Shown in pieces: positions 25,758-38,391 of a DNA stretch of 64,000 nt (within the stretch, counting starts at the first letter, position 1; the number at the start of each line of letters is the position of its first letter). The notes beneath the pieces were generated by a model, which had not been told where the DNA came from, did not search any database, and saw only the letters and a list, made by a program, of their open reading frames with translations. The stretch comes from Geminicoccaceae bacterium. Its GTDB lineage: Bacteria > Pseudomonadota > Alphaproteobacteria > Geminicoccales > Geminicoccaceae. The DNA is taken from the NCBI GenBank assembly GCA_020638495.1, contig JACKIN010000002.1, positions 62,001 through 126,000 of the forward strand. Reading direction: 5' to 3'. The translations under genes were made by a program, and so were the position numbers.

Positions 25758-26522
25758 ATGCGACGCATGCTCGAAAAATCCCTGGGCGGTCTCGCCGTTG
25801 CCCTGGCCATCGTGACCGGTGCCAGCGCCGCCGAGGCGCCCGAGCCCCTCTCCCGCGACTGGCCGCAGCAGGGTGTGTTCGGCACCTTCGACCGGCACGC
25901 CGTGCAGCGCGGCTTCCAGGTGTTCAGCGAGGTCTGCGCCGGCTGCCACGGCGTGAAGTACCTGGCGTTCCGCAACCTCGAGGCGCTCGGCTACGACGAG
26001 GCCGAGATCGCGGCGATCGCCGCCCAGTACACCGTCATGGACGGTCCCGACGAATACGGCGACATGTTCGAGCGGCCGGCGGTGGCCTCGGACAGGAAGC
26101 CCGTGCCGTTCGCCAACGAGCGGCAGGCACGGGCCGCCAATGGCGGTGCCCTGCCGCCCGACCTCTCGCTGATCACCAAGGCGCGGGCCGGCGGCGAGGA
26201 CTACCTCTACAGCCTGCTCGTCGGCTACGAGGAGCCGCCGGCCGGCGTCGAGGTGCCGCCCGGCATGAACTACAACGCCTACTTCCCGGGCCACCAGATC
26301 GCGATGGCGCAGCCGCTCTACGAGGACATGGTGGAGTACCAGGACGGGACCGTGCCGACGGTCTCGCAGATGGCGGCCGACGTCACCCAGTTCCTGGCCT
26401 GGGTGGCCGAGCCGAAGATGGAGGAGCGCAAGCAGATGGGCATCAAGGTGATGCTGTTCCTGCTGATCCTCGCCATCATCTTCTACGCCTACAAGCGGCG
26501 CATCTGGGCCGACGTCCACTAG
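25758..26522 (+). CDS. petC: Cytochrome c1 of the bc1 complex
   Basis: 254 aa with a signal peptide ending near ASAAEAPEP, the haem motif EVCAGCHGVKYL (CxxCH), the axial Met region (HQIAMAQPLYEDMVEY) and a C-terminal anchor (KVMLFLLILAIIFYAYKRRIWADVH). Passes electrons to soluble cytochrome c. Three nt separate it from petB. Confidence 0.96.
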   Translation: MRRMLEKSLGGLAVALAIVTGASAAEAPEPLSRDWPQQGVFGTFDRHAVQRGFQVFSEVCAGCHGVKYLAFRNLEALGYDEAEIAAIAAQYTVMDGPDEYGDMFERPAVASDRKPVPFANERQARAANGGALPPDLSLITKARAGGEDYLYSLLVGYEEPPAGVEVPPGMNYNAYFPGHQIAMAQPLYEDMVEYQDGTVPTVSQMAADVTQFLAWVAEPKMEERKQMGIKVMLFLLILAIIFYAYKRRIWADVH

Positions 26523-26567
26523 TTGGCTGCCGGCCGCCTGCCCGGGCAGGCGGCCTCGAGGCCCGGC

Positions 26568-26843
26568 TCAGTGCAGGCGGTATTCCACCTGCGCGTAGCC
26601 GCAGCGGGCCGGACCGATGAGCTTCTTGCGGCCGACATTCACGGTGTGCAGCCGGCCCTCGATGTTGCCGACCCAGAAATCGAGGAACTTGTGCAGCTCC
26701 GGGTATTTCGGGGCGATGTCGTAATGCTGCCAGATGAAGGACTGGAGGATGCCGGGATGGTCCGGCAGATGGTAGATGATCTCGGCGGTCGTCAGGCGAT
26801 AGCCGTTGAGCTGCAGTTCGAGAGGCGACTGTCCGTTCCGCAT
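26568..26843 (-). CDS. Usg family protein
   Basis: 91 aa matching the small alphaproteobacterial Usg family: LQLNGYRLTTAEIIYHLPDHPGILQSFIWQ followed by DIAPKYPELHKFLDFWVGNIEGRLHTVNV. Function not established; older databases label relatives as USG-1 or as aspartate-semialdehyde dehydrogenase by mistake. Convergent with petC. Confidence 0.85.
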   Translation of the reverse strand: MRNGQSPLELQLNGYRLTTAEIIYHLPDHPGILQSFIWQHYDIAPKYPELHKFLDFWVGNIEGRLHTVNVGRKKLIGPARCGYAQVEYRLH

Positions 26844-27033
26844 GGGGACCGATCCCTGGTGGCGTGGCTGACCCAGCCATTTGGTGCACTGAAATTCTTT
26901 CCGTCAAGTGAATGCAGCCCTAATTAAGTACGTCAAATCAATATGTTAGCAGCAGGCAGGGGCGGCTGCTGACAAAATTGCCTCGGCCCCCCTTGCACGC
27001 GGTTCAGCACTTCTTACCTCTCGATCGCACGGT

Positions 27034-27060
27034 TTGGCACTCGCCGGGCGCGAGTGCTAA
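27034..27060 (+). promoter_or_regulatory. CIRCE operator (HrcA)
   Basis: TTGGCACTC, 9-nt spacer, GAGTGCTAA: the CIRCE inverted repeat with one deviation (TTGG for TTAG). It lies 32 nt before groES, so HrcA should repress groESL under normal conditions. A weak upstream promoter (CTTGCA at 26992, 17-nt spacer) may serve the operon. Confidence 0.92.
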
Positions 27061-27092
27061 CAACAAATCCGACCATCGGGAGTCAGACGACA

Positions 27093-27407
27093 ATGAAGTT
27101 CAGGCCTTTGCACGACCGCGTCGTGGTGCGGCGCCTCGAGGAGGAGCAGAAGACCGCCGGCGGGATCATCATCCCCGACACCGCCAAGGAAAAGCCGATG
27201 CAGGGCGAGATCCTCGCCGTCGGCCCCGGCGCCCGGAACGAGAAGGGCGAGATCAGCCCGCTCGACGTCAAGGCCGGTGACCGCGTGCTGTTCGGCAAGT
27301 GGTCCGGCACCGAGGTCAAGATCGACGGCGAGGAGCTGTTGATCATGAAGGAAAGCGACATCATGGGCATCATCGAGGGCGGAGTCGCGGCCAAGAAGGC
27401 CGCTTGA
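27093..27407 (+). CDS. groES: Co-chaperonin GroES
   Basis: 104 aa. MKFRPLHDRVVVRRLEEEQKTAGGIIIPDTAKEKPMQGEI contains the mobile loop (EEQKTAGGIIIPD); VLFGKWSGTEVKIDGEELLIMKESDIMGIIEG closes the fold. Forms the heptameric lid of GroEL. The ATG at 27093 follows the CIRCE element. Confidence 0.97.
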   Translation: MKFRPLHDRVVVRRLEEEQKTAGGIIIPDTAKEKPMQGEILAVGPGARNEKGEISPLDVKAGDRVLFGKWSGTEVKIDGEELLIMKESDIMGIIEGGVAAKKAA

Positions 27408-27446
27408 ATCCGTCACGATCAACGCTCCAGCTAAATCGAGGGACCA

Positions 27447-29107
<1,661 letters not shown>

Positions 29108-29136
29108 GTCCAGACAGCCCGAACCTACCAATCGGG

Positions 29137-29175
29137 AGAGGGGGTCGCGCCGCTGGCGCGGCCCCTTTCTCTTTT
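29137..29175 (+). terminator. Rho-independent terminator after groEL
   Basis: GGGGTCGCGCC-GCTG-GCGCGGCCCC forms an 11-bp stem with one mismatch, followed by TTTCTCTTTT. It ends at the stop of the convergent FemAB-like gene and may serve both directions (AGAG on the left gives a weak tract for the other strand). Confidence 0.75.
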
Positions 29176-30092
29176 CAACGCAGCCGGGGTGCCACGAGAT
29201 AGCTGCCGGCGAGCGTCAGCGGCGTGGCGCCGAGCCCGAGCTTGAAGCGGGCGATGCCGGGGCTGGTGACGGTATCGATGCCGCCGAGATCCAGCGCCGT
29301 GCAGCCGGCCCGCTGCAGGCGGAGGATGCCCTCCCATAGCAGCCGGTGATGGGCGCGTAATTGGCGCCCTGCCGCCGTGGTCACGCCGGCATAGTAGGTC
29401 GCCGCCCGGCCGTGCCGGGCCAGCAGCACGCCGGCCACCGGTGCTCCCTCGTGGCGGGCGATCAGCGCCATCATCCCGCGCCGCCCGGCCGCAGCCAGCG
29501 CGCGGATGAAGCCGGCGCTCGGCCCCCGGTAGCCCACCCTCAGGCGCTGCCGCTCGTTGGCCTCGACCAGCCACTCGAAATCGCTGCCGCCGACCGCCTC
29601 AATGGCGCTCATTGACGTCGCCTCGGCCTGGACGAGCCTGTTTCGCCACTTGGCGTCGAGCCGGCTGCGCAACAGCGCCGCCGGCGGCGTCAGGTCGAGC
29701 CAGGCCGTGCTCGGCCCGGTCCAGACACGGCGCCAGCCGGCACGCCGTTCGCCAGCGTCAGCGTCGTCCGGTTGCCAGACGAGGAGCGTGCGCCCGAGTG
29801 CTGCCCGCAGCCGGTCGATGGCCACCGTCTCGCGCTCGGCGTCCGGCGCCTCGAGCCAGACCGGGCCGCGCAGCAAGAGGCCGACGCCCCAGCCGCAAGG
29901 CAGCCGCCGGCGCACCACCTGCGCCAGGGCAAGGCAGCGCTCGCCGTCGTGCAGCACGGCGCGCACCACCGCATGGCCCTGGCCGGCCACGGCGACACCA
30001 TAGCCCCAGGACTGCTGCAGGGCAGGGTGCTCGGCCGAGGCCAGGAGCCGCCGCCAAGCCGGCTCGTCGAGGAAATCGAGGCGCCAGTGCAT
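29175..30092 (-). CDS. FemAB/GNAT-like acyltransferase
   Basis: 305 aa from the ATG at 30092. WSYGVAVAGQ-like N-terminal part (HPALQQSWGYG), then KWRNRLVQAEATSMS and the acetyltransferase core EGAPVAGVLLARHGRAATYYAGVTTAAGR...ANERQRLRVGYRGPSAGF, ending LDLGGIDTVTSPGIARFKLGLGATP, which is the classic FemAB/peptidoglycan-bridge or lipid-II aminoacyltransferase pattern. Exact acceptor unknown. A longer frame adds 20 residues but has no better start. Confidence 0.78.
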   Translation of the reverse strand: MHWRLDFLDEPAWRRLLASAEHPALQQSWGYGVAVAGQGHAVVRAVLHDGERCLALAQVVRRRLPCGWGVGLLLRGPVWLEAPDAERETVAIDRLRAALGRTLLVWQPDDADAGERRAGWRRVWTGPSTAWLDLTPPAALLRSRLDAKWRNRLVQAEATSMSAIEAVGGSDFEWLVEANERQRLRVGYRGPSAGFIRALAAAGRRGMMALIARHEGAPVAGVLLARHGRAATYYAGVTTAAGRQLRAHHRLLWEGILRLQRAGCTALDLGGIDTVTSPGIARFKLGLGATPLTLAGSYLVAPRLR

Positions 30093-30112
30093 GAGAATGA
30101 TGCCGTCCACCG

Positions 30113-30135
30113 TATTTCTCGTATAAGTAGAAATA
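30113..30135. promoter_or_regulatory. Inverted repeat in divergent promoter
   Basis: TATTTCT, 9-nt spacer, AGAAATA: a perfect 7-bp inverted repeat in the 42-nt gap between the divergent FemAB-like gene and a small membrane protein gene. AT-rich against a GC-rich background and overlapping the start of the small gene, so it could be an operator. Confidence 0.4.
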
Positions 30136-30350
30136 TGACACACTTTGCGCAACTACCCGGTTCGTCCCGCGGCACCGTCGCCGGGCATTTCCTGCCGCCG
30201 CCCCGGCCGACGCGCTGGGCCGTCCTCTATGCCCTCGCACTGGTCGGCCTGCCGCTCGTCCTCGCCCTCCTGCTGCTCGATGCAGCCCTCTATCTCGTCT
30301 TCACCCGCCTCCTCGACCGCTGCTACGGACTCCTCTGCTTCCTTTCCTGA
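30135..30350 (+). CDS. Small hydrophobic protein, 71 aa
   Basis: ATG at 30135. A Pro/Arg-rich N-terminus (PPPRPTRW) leads to one long or two short membrane segments (AVLYALALVGLPLVLALLLLDAALYLVF), with two Cys near the end. No family recognised; the hydrophobic pattern and divergent promoter support a real gene, but the short length leaves doubt. Confidence 0.5.
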   Translation: MTHFAQLPGSSRGTVAGHFLPPPRPTRWAVLYALALVGLPLVLALLLLDAALYLVFTRLLDRCYGLLCFLS

Positions 30351-30418
30351 GGACCAGCGCTAGGTTGTGGCTCAGTCCGAAGCGATCGAGAGGAGCAGGC
30401 CGGGTGATCCAGGGTGAC

Positions 30419-31405
30419 ATGTCGTGCATCGAGCTCGCCGGATCGGGCGGCCCGGAGGTCCTGCGCCCGGCCCGCCGGCCCATCCCGTCGCCCGGGTCGA
30501 ACGAGGTGCTGATCGAGGTGCATGCCGCGGGCGTCAACCGGCCGGACGTGCTGCAGCGGCTGGGCGGCTACGCGCCGCCGCCCGGCGCCAGCGACCTGCC
30601 CGGTCTCGAGGTGGCGGGCCGCGTGCTGTCGGTCGGTCCCGGCGTCCAGCGCTTCGCCCCGGGCGACGCGGTCTGCGCGCTCCTCGCCGGCGGCGGCTAC
30701 GCCACCCATGCGGTCGCCCCCGAGCCGCAGGTCCTGCCGGTGCCGGAAGGCTACACCTTCACCGAGGCCGCCGGCATCCCCGAGACGTTCTTCACCGTCT
30801 GGACCAACGTCTTCGAGCGCGGTGCCTTGGCATCCGGCGAATGGCTCCTCGTGCATGGCGGCTCCTCCGGCATCGGCACGACGGCGATCCAGCTCGCCTG
30901 CGCCTTCGGTGCGGTGGTGCTGACGACGGTGGGCTCGGCGGAGAAGCAGGCATTCTGTGAGAAGCTAGGCGCCCGTCGCGCGATCAACTACAAAAGCGAG
31001 GATTTCGTCGCGGCCGTCCAGGAGGCGACGGACGGGCGGGGCGTCGACGTGATCCTCGACATGGTCGGCGGCGATTACGTGCCGCGCAATCTCAAGGCGC
31101 TTGCCCTGGAGGGCCGGCTGGTGCAGATCGCCTGGCTCGGCGGGGCGAAAATCGAGGCCAATTTCGCCGCCCTGATGCTCAAGCGCCTGACCTGGACCGG
31201 CTCGACGCTCCGGCCGCGCTCCATCGAGGAGAAGGGGCAGATCGCCAGGGCACTCGAGGCGAAGGTCTGGCCGCTCCTCGCCAGCCGCAAGGTGCAGCCC
31301 GTCATCCACCGCGTCCTGCCGCTCGACCAGGCCGCCGAGGCGCACCGGCTGATGGAATCCAGCGCCCATATGGGCAAGATCATCCTCGAGACCGGGCAGG
31401 GCTGA
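30419..31405 (+). CDS. NAD(P)H quinone oxidoreductase (zeta-crystallin/PIG3-like)
   Basis: 328-aa MDR-family reductase. GroES-like N-terminal part (VLIEVHAAGVNRPDVLQRLGGYAPPPGASDLPGLEVAG) and Rossmann domain with the NADPH motif LLVHGGSSGIGTTAIQLACAFGAVVLTTVGS. No zinc-binding Cys set, as expected for quinone reductases. The ATG at 30419 was chosen; a GTG at V14 upstream is possible. The stop overlaps the next gene's ATG. Confidence 0.9.
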   Translation: MSCIELAGSGGPEVLRPARRPIPSPGSNEVLIEVHAAGVNRPDVLQRLGGYAPPPGASDLPGLEVAGRVLSVGPGVQRFAPGDAVCALLAGGGYATHAVAPEPQVLPVPEGYTFTEAAGIPETFFTVWTNVFERGALASGEWLLVHGGSSGIGTTAIQLACAFGAVVLTTVGSAEKQAFCEKLGARRAINYKSEDFVAAVQEATDGRGVDVILDMVGGDYVPRNLKALALEGRLVQIAWLGGAKIEANFAALMLKRLTWTGSTLRPRSIEEKGQIARALEAKVWPLLASRKVQPVIHRVLPLDQAAEAHRLMESSAHMGKIILETGQG

Positions 31406-32238
31406 TGCTCACCGCAGCCGAGCGCGCGCGCTGGCAGAAGGACGGCTACCTCCACCTCGATGGCTTCGTTCCCGCCGATGACTGCGCAGCGCTCCGCGCC
31501 CGCATGGCCGAGCTGCTCGACGCCTTCGATCCGACCGGGCTCGCCACGGTCTTCTCGACCGACGACCAGCGCCACGCCCAGGACCGCTACTTCCTCGATT
31601 CGGGCGGCGAGGTGCGCTTCTTCTTCGAGGCGGAAGCCTTCGATGCCACGGGCCGGCTCGCCGTCGCGAAGAGCCGGGCGATCAACAAGGTCGGCCACGC
31701 GCTGCACGACCAGGACCCCGTCTTCGCCGCCTTCTCCCGCCGCCCGGCGCTCGCCGAACTCGCCACTGATCTCGACTTGCGCGAGCCGCTCCTGCTGCAG
31801 TCCATGTACATCTTCAAGCAGCCGCGCATCGGCGGCGAGGTGACCTGCCACCAGGACAGCACCTTCATCCACACTGAGCCCGAAAGCTGCGTCGGCCTCT
31901 GGTTCGCGCTCGAGGACGCGACCGAGGAGAACGGCTGCCTCCTGGCCGAGCCCGGCGGCCACCAGCGGCCGCTCGCCGCCCGCTTTCGCCGCGATGGCTA
32001 CGCGACCCGAATGGAGACGCTGGACCTCACGCCCCTGCCGACCGAGGGCCTGGTGCCGCTGCCCGCCCGCACCGGCGATCTCATCCTGCTGCACGGCCGC
32101 CTGCCGCATCGCAGCACCGCCAACAGGTCGGCGCGATCGCGCCACGCCTACACCCTGCACCTGATCGACGGCGCCTGCCACTACAGCCCCGACAACTGGC
32201 TGCAGCGCCCGGCGGACGACCCGCCCTCGGGCTTCTAG
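31405..32238 (+). CDS. Phytanoyl-CoA dioxygenase family protein
   Basis: 277-aa Fe(II)/2-oxoglutarate dioxygenase of the PhyH type. GGEVTCHQDSTFIHTEPES carries the HxD pair, LLHGRLPHRSTANRSARSRHAYTLHLI the distal His and the Arg that binds 2-oxoglutarate. N-terminal QKDGYLHLDGFVPADD is typical. Substrate not predictable. Shares TGATG with the reductase stop, so the two are translated together. Confidence 0.9.
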   Translation: MLTAAERARWQKDGYLHLDGFVPADDCAALRARMAELLDAFDPTGLATVFSTDDQRHAQDRYFLDSGGEVRFFFEAEAFDATGRLAVAKSRAINKVGHALHDQDPVFAAFSRRPALAELATDLDLREPLLLQSMYIFKQPRIGGEVTCHQDSTFIHTEPESCVGLWFALEDATEENGCLLAEPGGHQRPLAARFRRDGYATRMETLDLTPLPTEGLVPLPARTGDLILLHGRLPHRSTANRSARSRHAYTLHLIDGACHYSPDNWLQRPADDPPSGF

Positions 32239-32978
32239 AGCTCAACCGCCGAGAACGCTGCCTCGTCCGGCGGGCCATCGGCATAGCGCCAGATCACCGG
32301 ATCGCCGGCGACCGGCGGCAGGGCGATCAGGCTCGCGCTCACCGTGCCATAAGGGCCGTCGGTATGGATGCACATGGCATCGCGCGGATCGCCCGTCTCG
32401 CTCGCCGTGCTGGCGAGCAGCAGCTGCCAGTCGGACCAGTCGTTCCGATCTGGATCTGGCGAAGCAGCTTGGCGAAAGAGCGGCAGATAGCGGCGGATGC
32501 GCGGCGCGTTGGCATCGTTGATCTCGCGCGAGGTCAGCATCAGCACACCCTCGCCGAGGCTGACCGAGCTCACCAGCCCGTCGCCCGCGTGGCGGATCCA
32601 GAAGGCGTCGCTGCCGTCGGCGATCAGCAGGTTGAACGGCCGGTAGGCGTCCGGGTCGAGATGGGCGAGGGCACCGGCCGCGGCCTCGGCGTCGGCATGG
32701 TCGAGCGCCTCCAGCACCAGCTCGCCCCGGCTCCGCCGGCCGGCCTCCGGGCCGAGCGTGCCGTGCCGGTTGAGCACGGCGACGGCGAGACCGTGATCGT
32801 TGACGCCGAGCCAGCTCCCCTGGCCCGAGACGTCGAGGCCGGCGGTCACCTCCGGGCGATCCGGCCAGTGCCGCGCCGGCGGCAGCGCCGCGCGCGTTGC
32901 CAGCTCGTCCCGATTGGCCGCGAGGAGCAAGGGCCAGCGTGGATGAGTGGGTCGTCGCAGGATGACCACGGAGCACAT
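32235..32978 (-). CDS. NRDE/TANGO2 family protein
   Basis: 247 aa. Begins MCSVVILRRPTHPRWPLLLAANRDELATR, with the invariant Cys2 and the NRDE motif, then GVNDHGLAVAVLNRHG and LLIADGSDAFWIRH. These are N-terminal-nucleophile-like proteins linked to haem and lipid handling (TANGO2). Convergent with and overlapping the PhyH gene end by 4 nt. Confidence 0.9.
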   Translation of the reverse strand: MCSVVILRRPTHPRWPLLLAANRDELATRAALPPARHWPDRPEVTAGLDVSGQGSWLGVNDHGLAVAVLNRHGTLGPEAGRRSRGELVLEALDHADAEAAAGALAHLDPDAYRPFNLLIADGSDAFWIRHAGDGLVSSVSLGEGVLMLTSREINDANAPRIRRYLPLFRQAASPDPDRNDWSDWQLLLASTASETGDPRDAMCIHTDGPYGTVSASLIALPPVAGDPVIWRYADGPPDEAAFSAVEL

Positions 32979-33079
32979 GCAGCGATCGTCCGGATGTTCG
33001 CGACCGCGAGCGATGGCGGCGGGAGCCTGCGTCGCCTATATAACCTGGAGATCGATCAGGTTCAGCACGGGAGACGCCG

Positions 33080-33400
33080 ATGACGTTCGAGGATCGCGAG
33101 AAGAGCGAGGAAGCCAAGTACAAGCACGATCAGGAGCTGGCTTTCAAGGTTCGCAATCGGCGCAACAAGCTGTTCGGCCTGTGGATCGCCGAAAATCACC
33201 TGGGCAAGACGGGTGAGGATGCCATGAACTACGCCAAGGACGTGGTGATGGCGGATTTCGAGCGGCCGGGTGACGAGGACATGTTCGACAAGGTCAGGGA
33301 GGACCTGACGGCCGCGGGCGTCAACCTCAGCGACCACCTGATGCACAAGCACATGGCGGACTGCGAGGTGATCGCCAAGCAGCAGGTCATGAACGAATGA
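33080..33400 (+). CDS. DUF1476 protein (F1-ATPase zeta inhibitor)
   Basis: 106 aa. MTFEDREKSEEAKYKHDQELAFKVRNRRNKLFGLWIAENHLG is diagnostic for DUF1476, the zeta subunit that inhibits ATP hydrolysis of alphaproteobacterial F1-ATPase. The intergenic region before it holds a TATATAA -10-like box (near 33034). Confidence 0.93.
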   Translation: MTFEDREKSEEAKYKHDQELAFKVRNRRNKLFGLWIAENHLGKTGEDAMNYAKDVVMADFERPGDEDMFDKVREDLTAAGVNLSDHLMHKHMADCEVIAKQQVMNE

Positions 33401-33594
33401 CCAAAGGCGGGCCGCCACGACCCGGAGCCGCCACGACGGCCACCGACCGGGCCGGAACGAACGTATCGGGCACACCTGCCGCCGGGGCGAACGACCCGCC
33501 GCGGCAGCCGCCCGGCGAGAAGGGCGGGCCCAAGGGACCCGAGCCGACGCGCTACAGGGATTGGGAAATAGGTGGCCGCTGCTTCGACTTCTAG
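33397..33594 (+). CDS. SDHAF4/DUF1674 succinate dehydrogenase assembly factor
   Basis: 65 aa with the conserved C-terminal block GPEPTRYRDWEIGGRCFDF of the DUF1674/SDHAF4 family, which helps flavinated SdhA assemble. The N-terminus is low-complexity. ATGA overlap with the DUF1476 gene. Confidence 0.85.
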   Translation: MTKGGPPRPGAATTATDRAGTNVSGTPAAGANDPPRQPPGEKGGPKGPEPTRYRDWEIGGRCFDF

Positions 33595-34522
33595 GGCGGA
33601 ACCGGCACCGGTCCCGCCGCTGGCCATCGCCCTCATCATCGCGATCTCGCTGCTCTGGGGCCTGAATTGGCCGGCGATGAAGATCGTGGTGGGCGAGATG
33701 TCGCCCTGGACCTTTCGGGCGATCTGCGTCGCGATTGCCGGGCTGAGCCTGCTTGCCCTCGGCCGGCTGAGCGGCGAGGTCGTCATGCCGCCACGGCGGA
33801 CCTGGCTGCCGTTGGCGCTGCTCGCCCTCGTCGGCGTCAGCTTCTGGCACATGCTGACCGCCTTCGCGCTCACCACCATCGGCGGCGGGCGGGCCTCCAT
33901 CCTCGCCTTCACCATGCCGCTCTGGGCGACGCTGCTCAGCGTGCCAATCCTGCACGAGCGACTGGGCGTGCGCCAGGTTCTGGCCCTTCTCCTGGGCCTT
34001 TCCGGCATCGCCCTCCTGCTCCTGCCCGAGCTCGGCCGCGAAGGCGTCGTGCCCTTCGGCTACATCCTGATGATCGCCGCGGCCTTCTGCTGGGGGGCCG
34101 GCACGGTGGGCCAGAAGCTCTGCCGCTGGGACATCGGCGTCCTCTCGCTCAGCGGCTGGCTGCAGATCGTCGGCGGCGTGCCGATCATCGCCGTCTGGCT
34201 GGTGCTCGAGCCGTCCCCGGACCTCTCGCGCGTGACCCCGCTCGGCCTCGCGGCGCTCGCCTATGTGGTGTTCGTCGCTCTCGTCTTCTGCTTCTCCTCC
34301 TATATCCGGCTGGTCTCGCTCCTGCCGGCCAACATCGCGGCGATCAGCACGCTCGCCATCCCGGTAGTCGGCCTGTGGAGCTCCGCCCTCCTGCTCGGCG
34401 AGTCGGTCGGCATCGCCGACGCGCTGGCGCTGGTCCTCGTGGTCGCCGCCCTCGCCCTCGTGCTGCTGCGCCGCCCGGCTCCCGGCGGCGGCGCTTTGCC
34501 TCGCCCGGTCGAGCGGATATAA
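33572..34522 (+). CDS. EamA/DMT-family transporter
   Basis: 316 aa, ten predicted membrane helices in two EamA repeats (LIIAISLLWGLNWPAMKIVV; and GYILMIAAAFCWGAGTVGQKLC). Substrate unknown; likely metabolite export. The GTG start at 33572 overlaps the end of the SDHAF4 gene by 23 nt. Confidence 0.88.
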   Translation: MAAASTSRAEPAPVPPLAIALIIAISLLWGLNWPAMKIVVGEMSPWTFRAICVAIAGLSLLALGRLSGEVVMPPRRTWLPLALLALVGVSFWHMLTAFALTTIGGGRASILAFTMPLWATLLSVPILHERLGVRQVLALLLGLSGIALLLLPELGREGVVPFGYILMIAAAFCWGAGTVGQKLCRWDIGVLSLSGWLQIVGGVPIIAVWLVLEPSPDLSRVTPLGLAALAYVVFVALVFCFSSYIRLVSLLPANIAAISTLAIPVVGLWSSALLLGESVGIADALALVLVVAALALVLLRRPAPGGGALPRPVERI

Positions 34523-34523
34523 G
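34496..34523 (+). promoter_or_regulatory. Candidate recA promoter
   Basis: TTGCCT, 16-nt spacer, TATAAG, ending 35 nt before the recA ATG and inside the end of the transporter gene. I find no GTTC-N7-GTTC or similar LexA box in the 70 nt before recA. Confidence 0.45.
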
Positions 34524-34558
34524 CGGCACCACGATCACCCGATCAGACGGAACACAAG

Positions 34559-35626
34559 ATGGCTGAGACCCTGACGACGCGGCGGACCGACGATCGCCAG
34601 CGCGCCCTCGATGCGGCGATCGCGCAGATCGAGCGCTCGTTCGGCAAGGGCTCGCTGATGCGGCTCGGCAAGGCCGAGCAGCTGGCCGACATCGAGACCA
34701 TCTCGACCGGCTCGCTCGGCCTCGACATCGGCCTCGGCGTCGGCGGCCTGCCACGCGGCCGCGTCATCGAGATCTATGGCCCGGAGAGCTCGGGCAAGAC
34801 GACGCTGACGCTGCACGTCATCAGCGAGGCGCAGGCCGCGGGCGGCACCTGCGCCTTCATCGATGCCGAGCACGCGCTCGACCCGGGCTATGCGAGGAAG
34901 CTCGGCGTCAATCTCGACGAGCTGCTCATCAGCCAGCCCGACACCGGCGAGCAGGCGCTCGAGATCGCCGACACCCTGGTTCGCTCGGGGGCGATCGACG
35001 TGATCGTCATCGACAGCGTCGCGGCACTCGTGCCCAAGGCCGAGCTCGAGGGCGAGATGGGCGACAGCCATGTCGGCCTGCAGGCCCGGCTGATGAGCCA
35101 GGCGCTCAGGAAGCTCACGGCCTCGATCAGCCGCTCGAAGACCATGGTGATCTTCACCAACCAGATCCGCTCGAAGATCGGCGTTATGTTCGGCAGCCCC
35201 GAGACCACGACCGGCGGCAACGCGCTCAAATTCTACGCCTCGGTCCGCCTCGACATCCGCCGCATCGGCCAGGTCAAGGAGAAGGACGAGACGGTCGGCA
35301 ACCAGACCCGCGTCAAGGTGGTCAAGAACAAGGTGGCGCCGCCGTTCCGCGTCGTCGAGTTCGACATCATGTATGGCGAGGGCATCTCGAAGACCGGCGA
35401 GCTCATCGATCTCGGCATCAAGGCCGGCATCGTCGAGAAGTCGGGCTCCTGGTTCTCCTACGGCAGCCAGCGCATCGGCCAGGGCCGCGAGAACGCCAAG
35501 GCCTTCCTCAAGGCGAACGAGGCCATCGCCGACGAGATCGAGGCGACGATCCGCAGCCAGGCCGGCGTCGGCGGCGCCGGCGGCGGCATCGACCTGCTCG
35601 ACGAGGAGCCGGTGCTCGACGAGTAG
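34559..35626 (+). CDS. recA: Recombinase A
   Basis: 355 aa. Walker A GPESSGKTTLTL, Walker B DVIVIDSVAALVPKAELEGEMGD, L2 loop NQIRSKIGVMFGSPETTTGGNALKFYAS. Drives homologous recombination and LexA self-cleavage. Full length with the usual acidic C-terminus. Confidence 0.98.
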   Translation: MAETLTTRRTDDRQRALDAAIAQIERSFGKGSLMRLGKAEQLADIETISTGSLGLDIGLGVGGLPRGRVIEIYGPESSGKTTLTLHVISEAQAAGGTCAFIDAEHALDPGYARKLGVNLDELLISQPDTGEQALEIADTLVRSGAIDVIVIDSVAALVPKAELEGEMGDSHVGLQARLMSQALRKLTASISRSKTMVIFTNQIRSKIGVMFGSPETTTGGNALKFYASVRLDIRRIGQVKEKDETVGNQTRVKVVKNKVAPPFRVVEFDIMYGEGISKTGELIDLGIKAGIVEKSGSWFSYGSQRIGQGRENAKAFLKANEAIADEIEATIRSQAGVGGAGGGIDLLDEEPVLDE

Positions 35627-35643
35627 CGGGCTCGTTCGCCCGC
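35626..35643 (+). terminator. Short hairpin after recA
   Basis: GCGGGC-TCGTTC-GCCCGC right at the recA stop. No U-tract follows, so it may only mark or stabilise the 3' end rather than terminate. Confidence 0.3.
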
Positions 35644-35704
35644 GCCCTGCCGGAGCTGCCCCAGAGCTTTTCGACCGTTCCTTGCTGCAAGCACCCGAGT
35701 CCCC

Positions 35705-38353
<2,649 letters not shown>

Positions 38354-38391
38354 GCGCCCCGCGCCACCCCCCGAGCGTCTGATCGGCTAGC

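Noticed and set aside
34490..34558. LexA (SOS) box before recA
   Set aside because: No GTTC-N7-GTTC or GAAC-N7-GAAC pair is visible in the 70 nt before the ATG.
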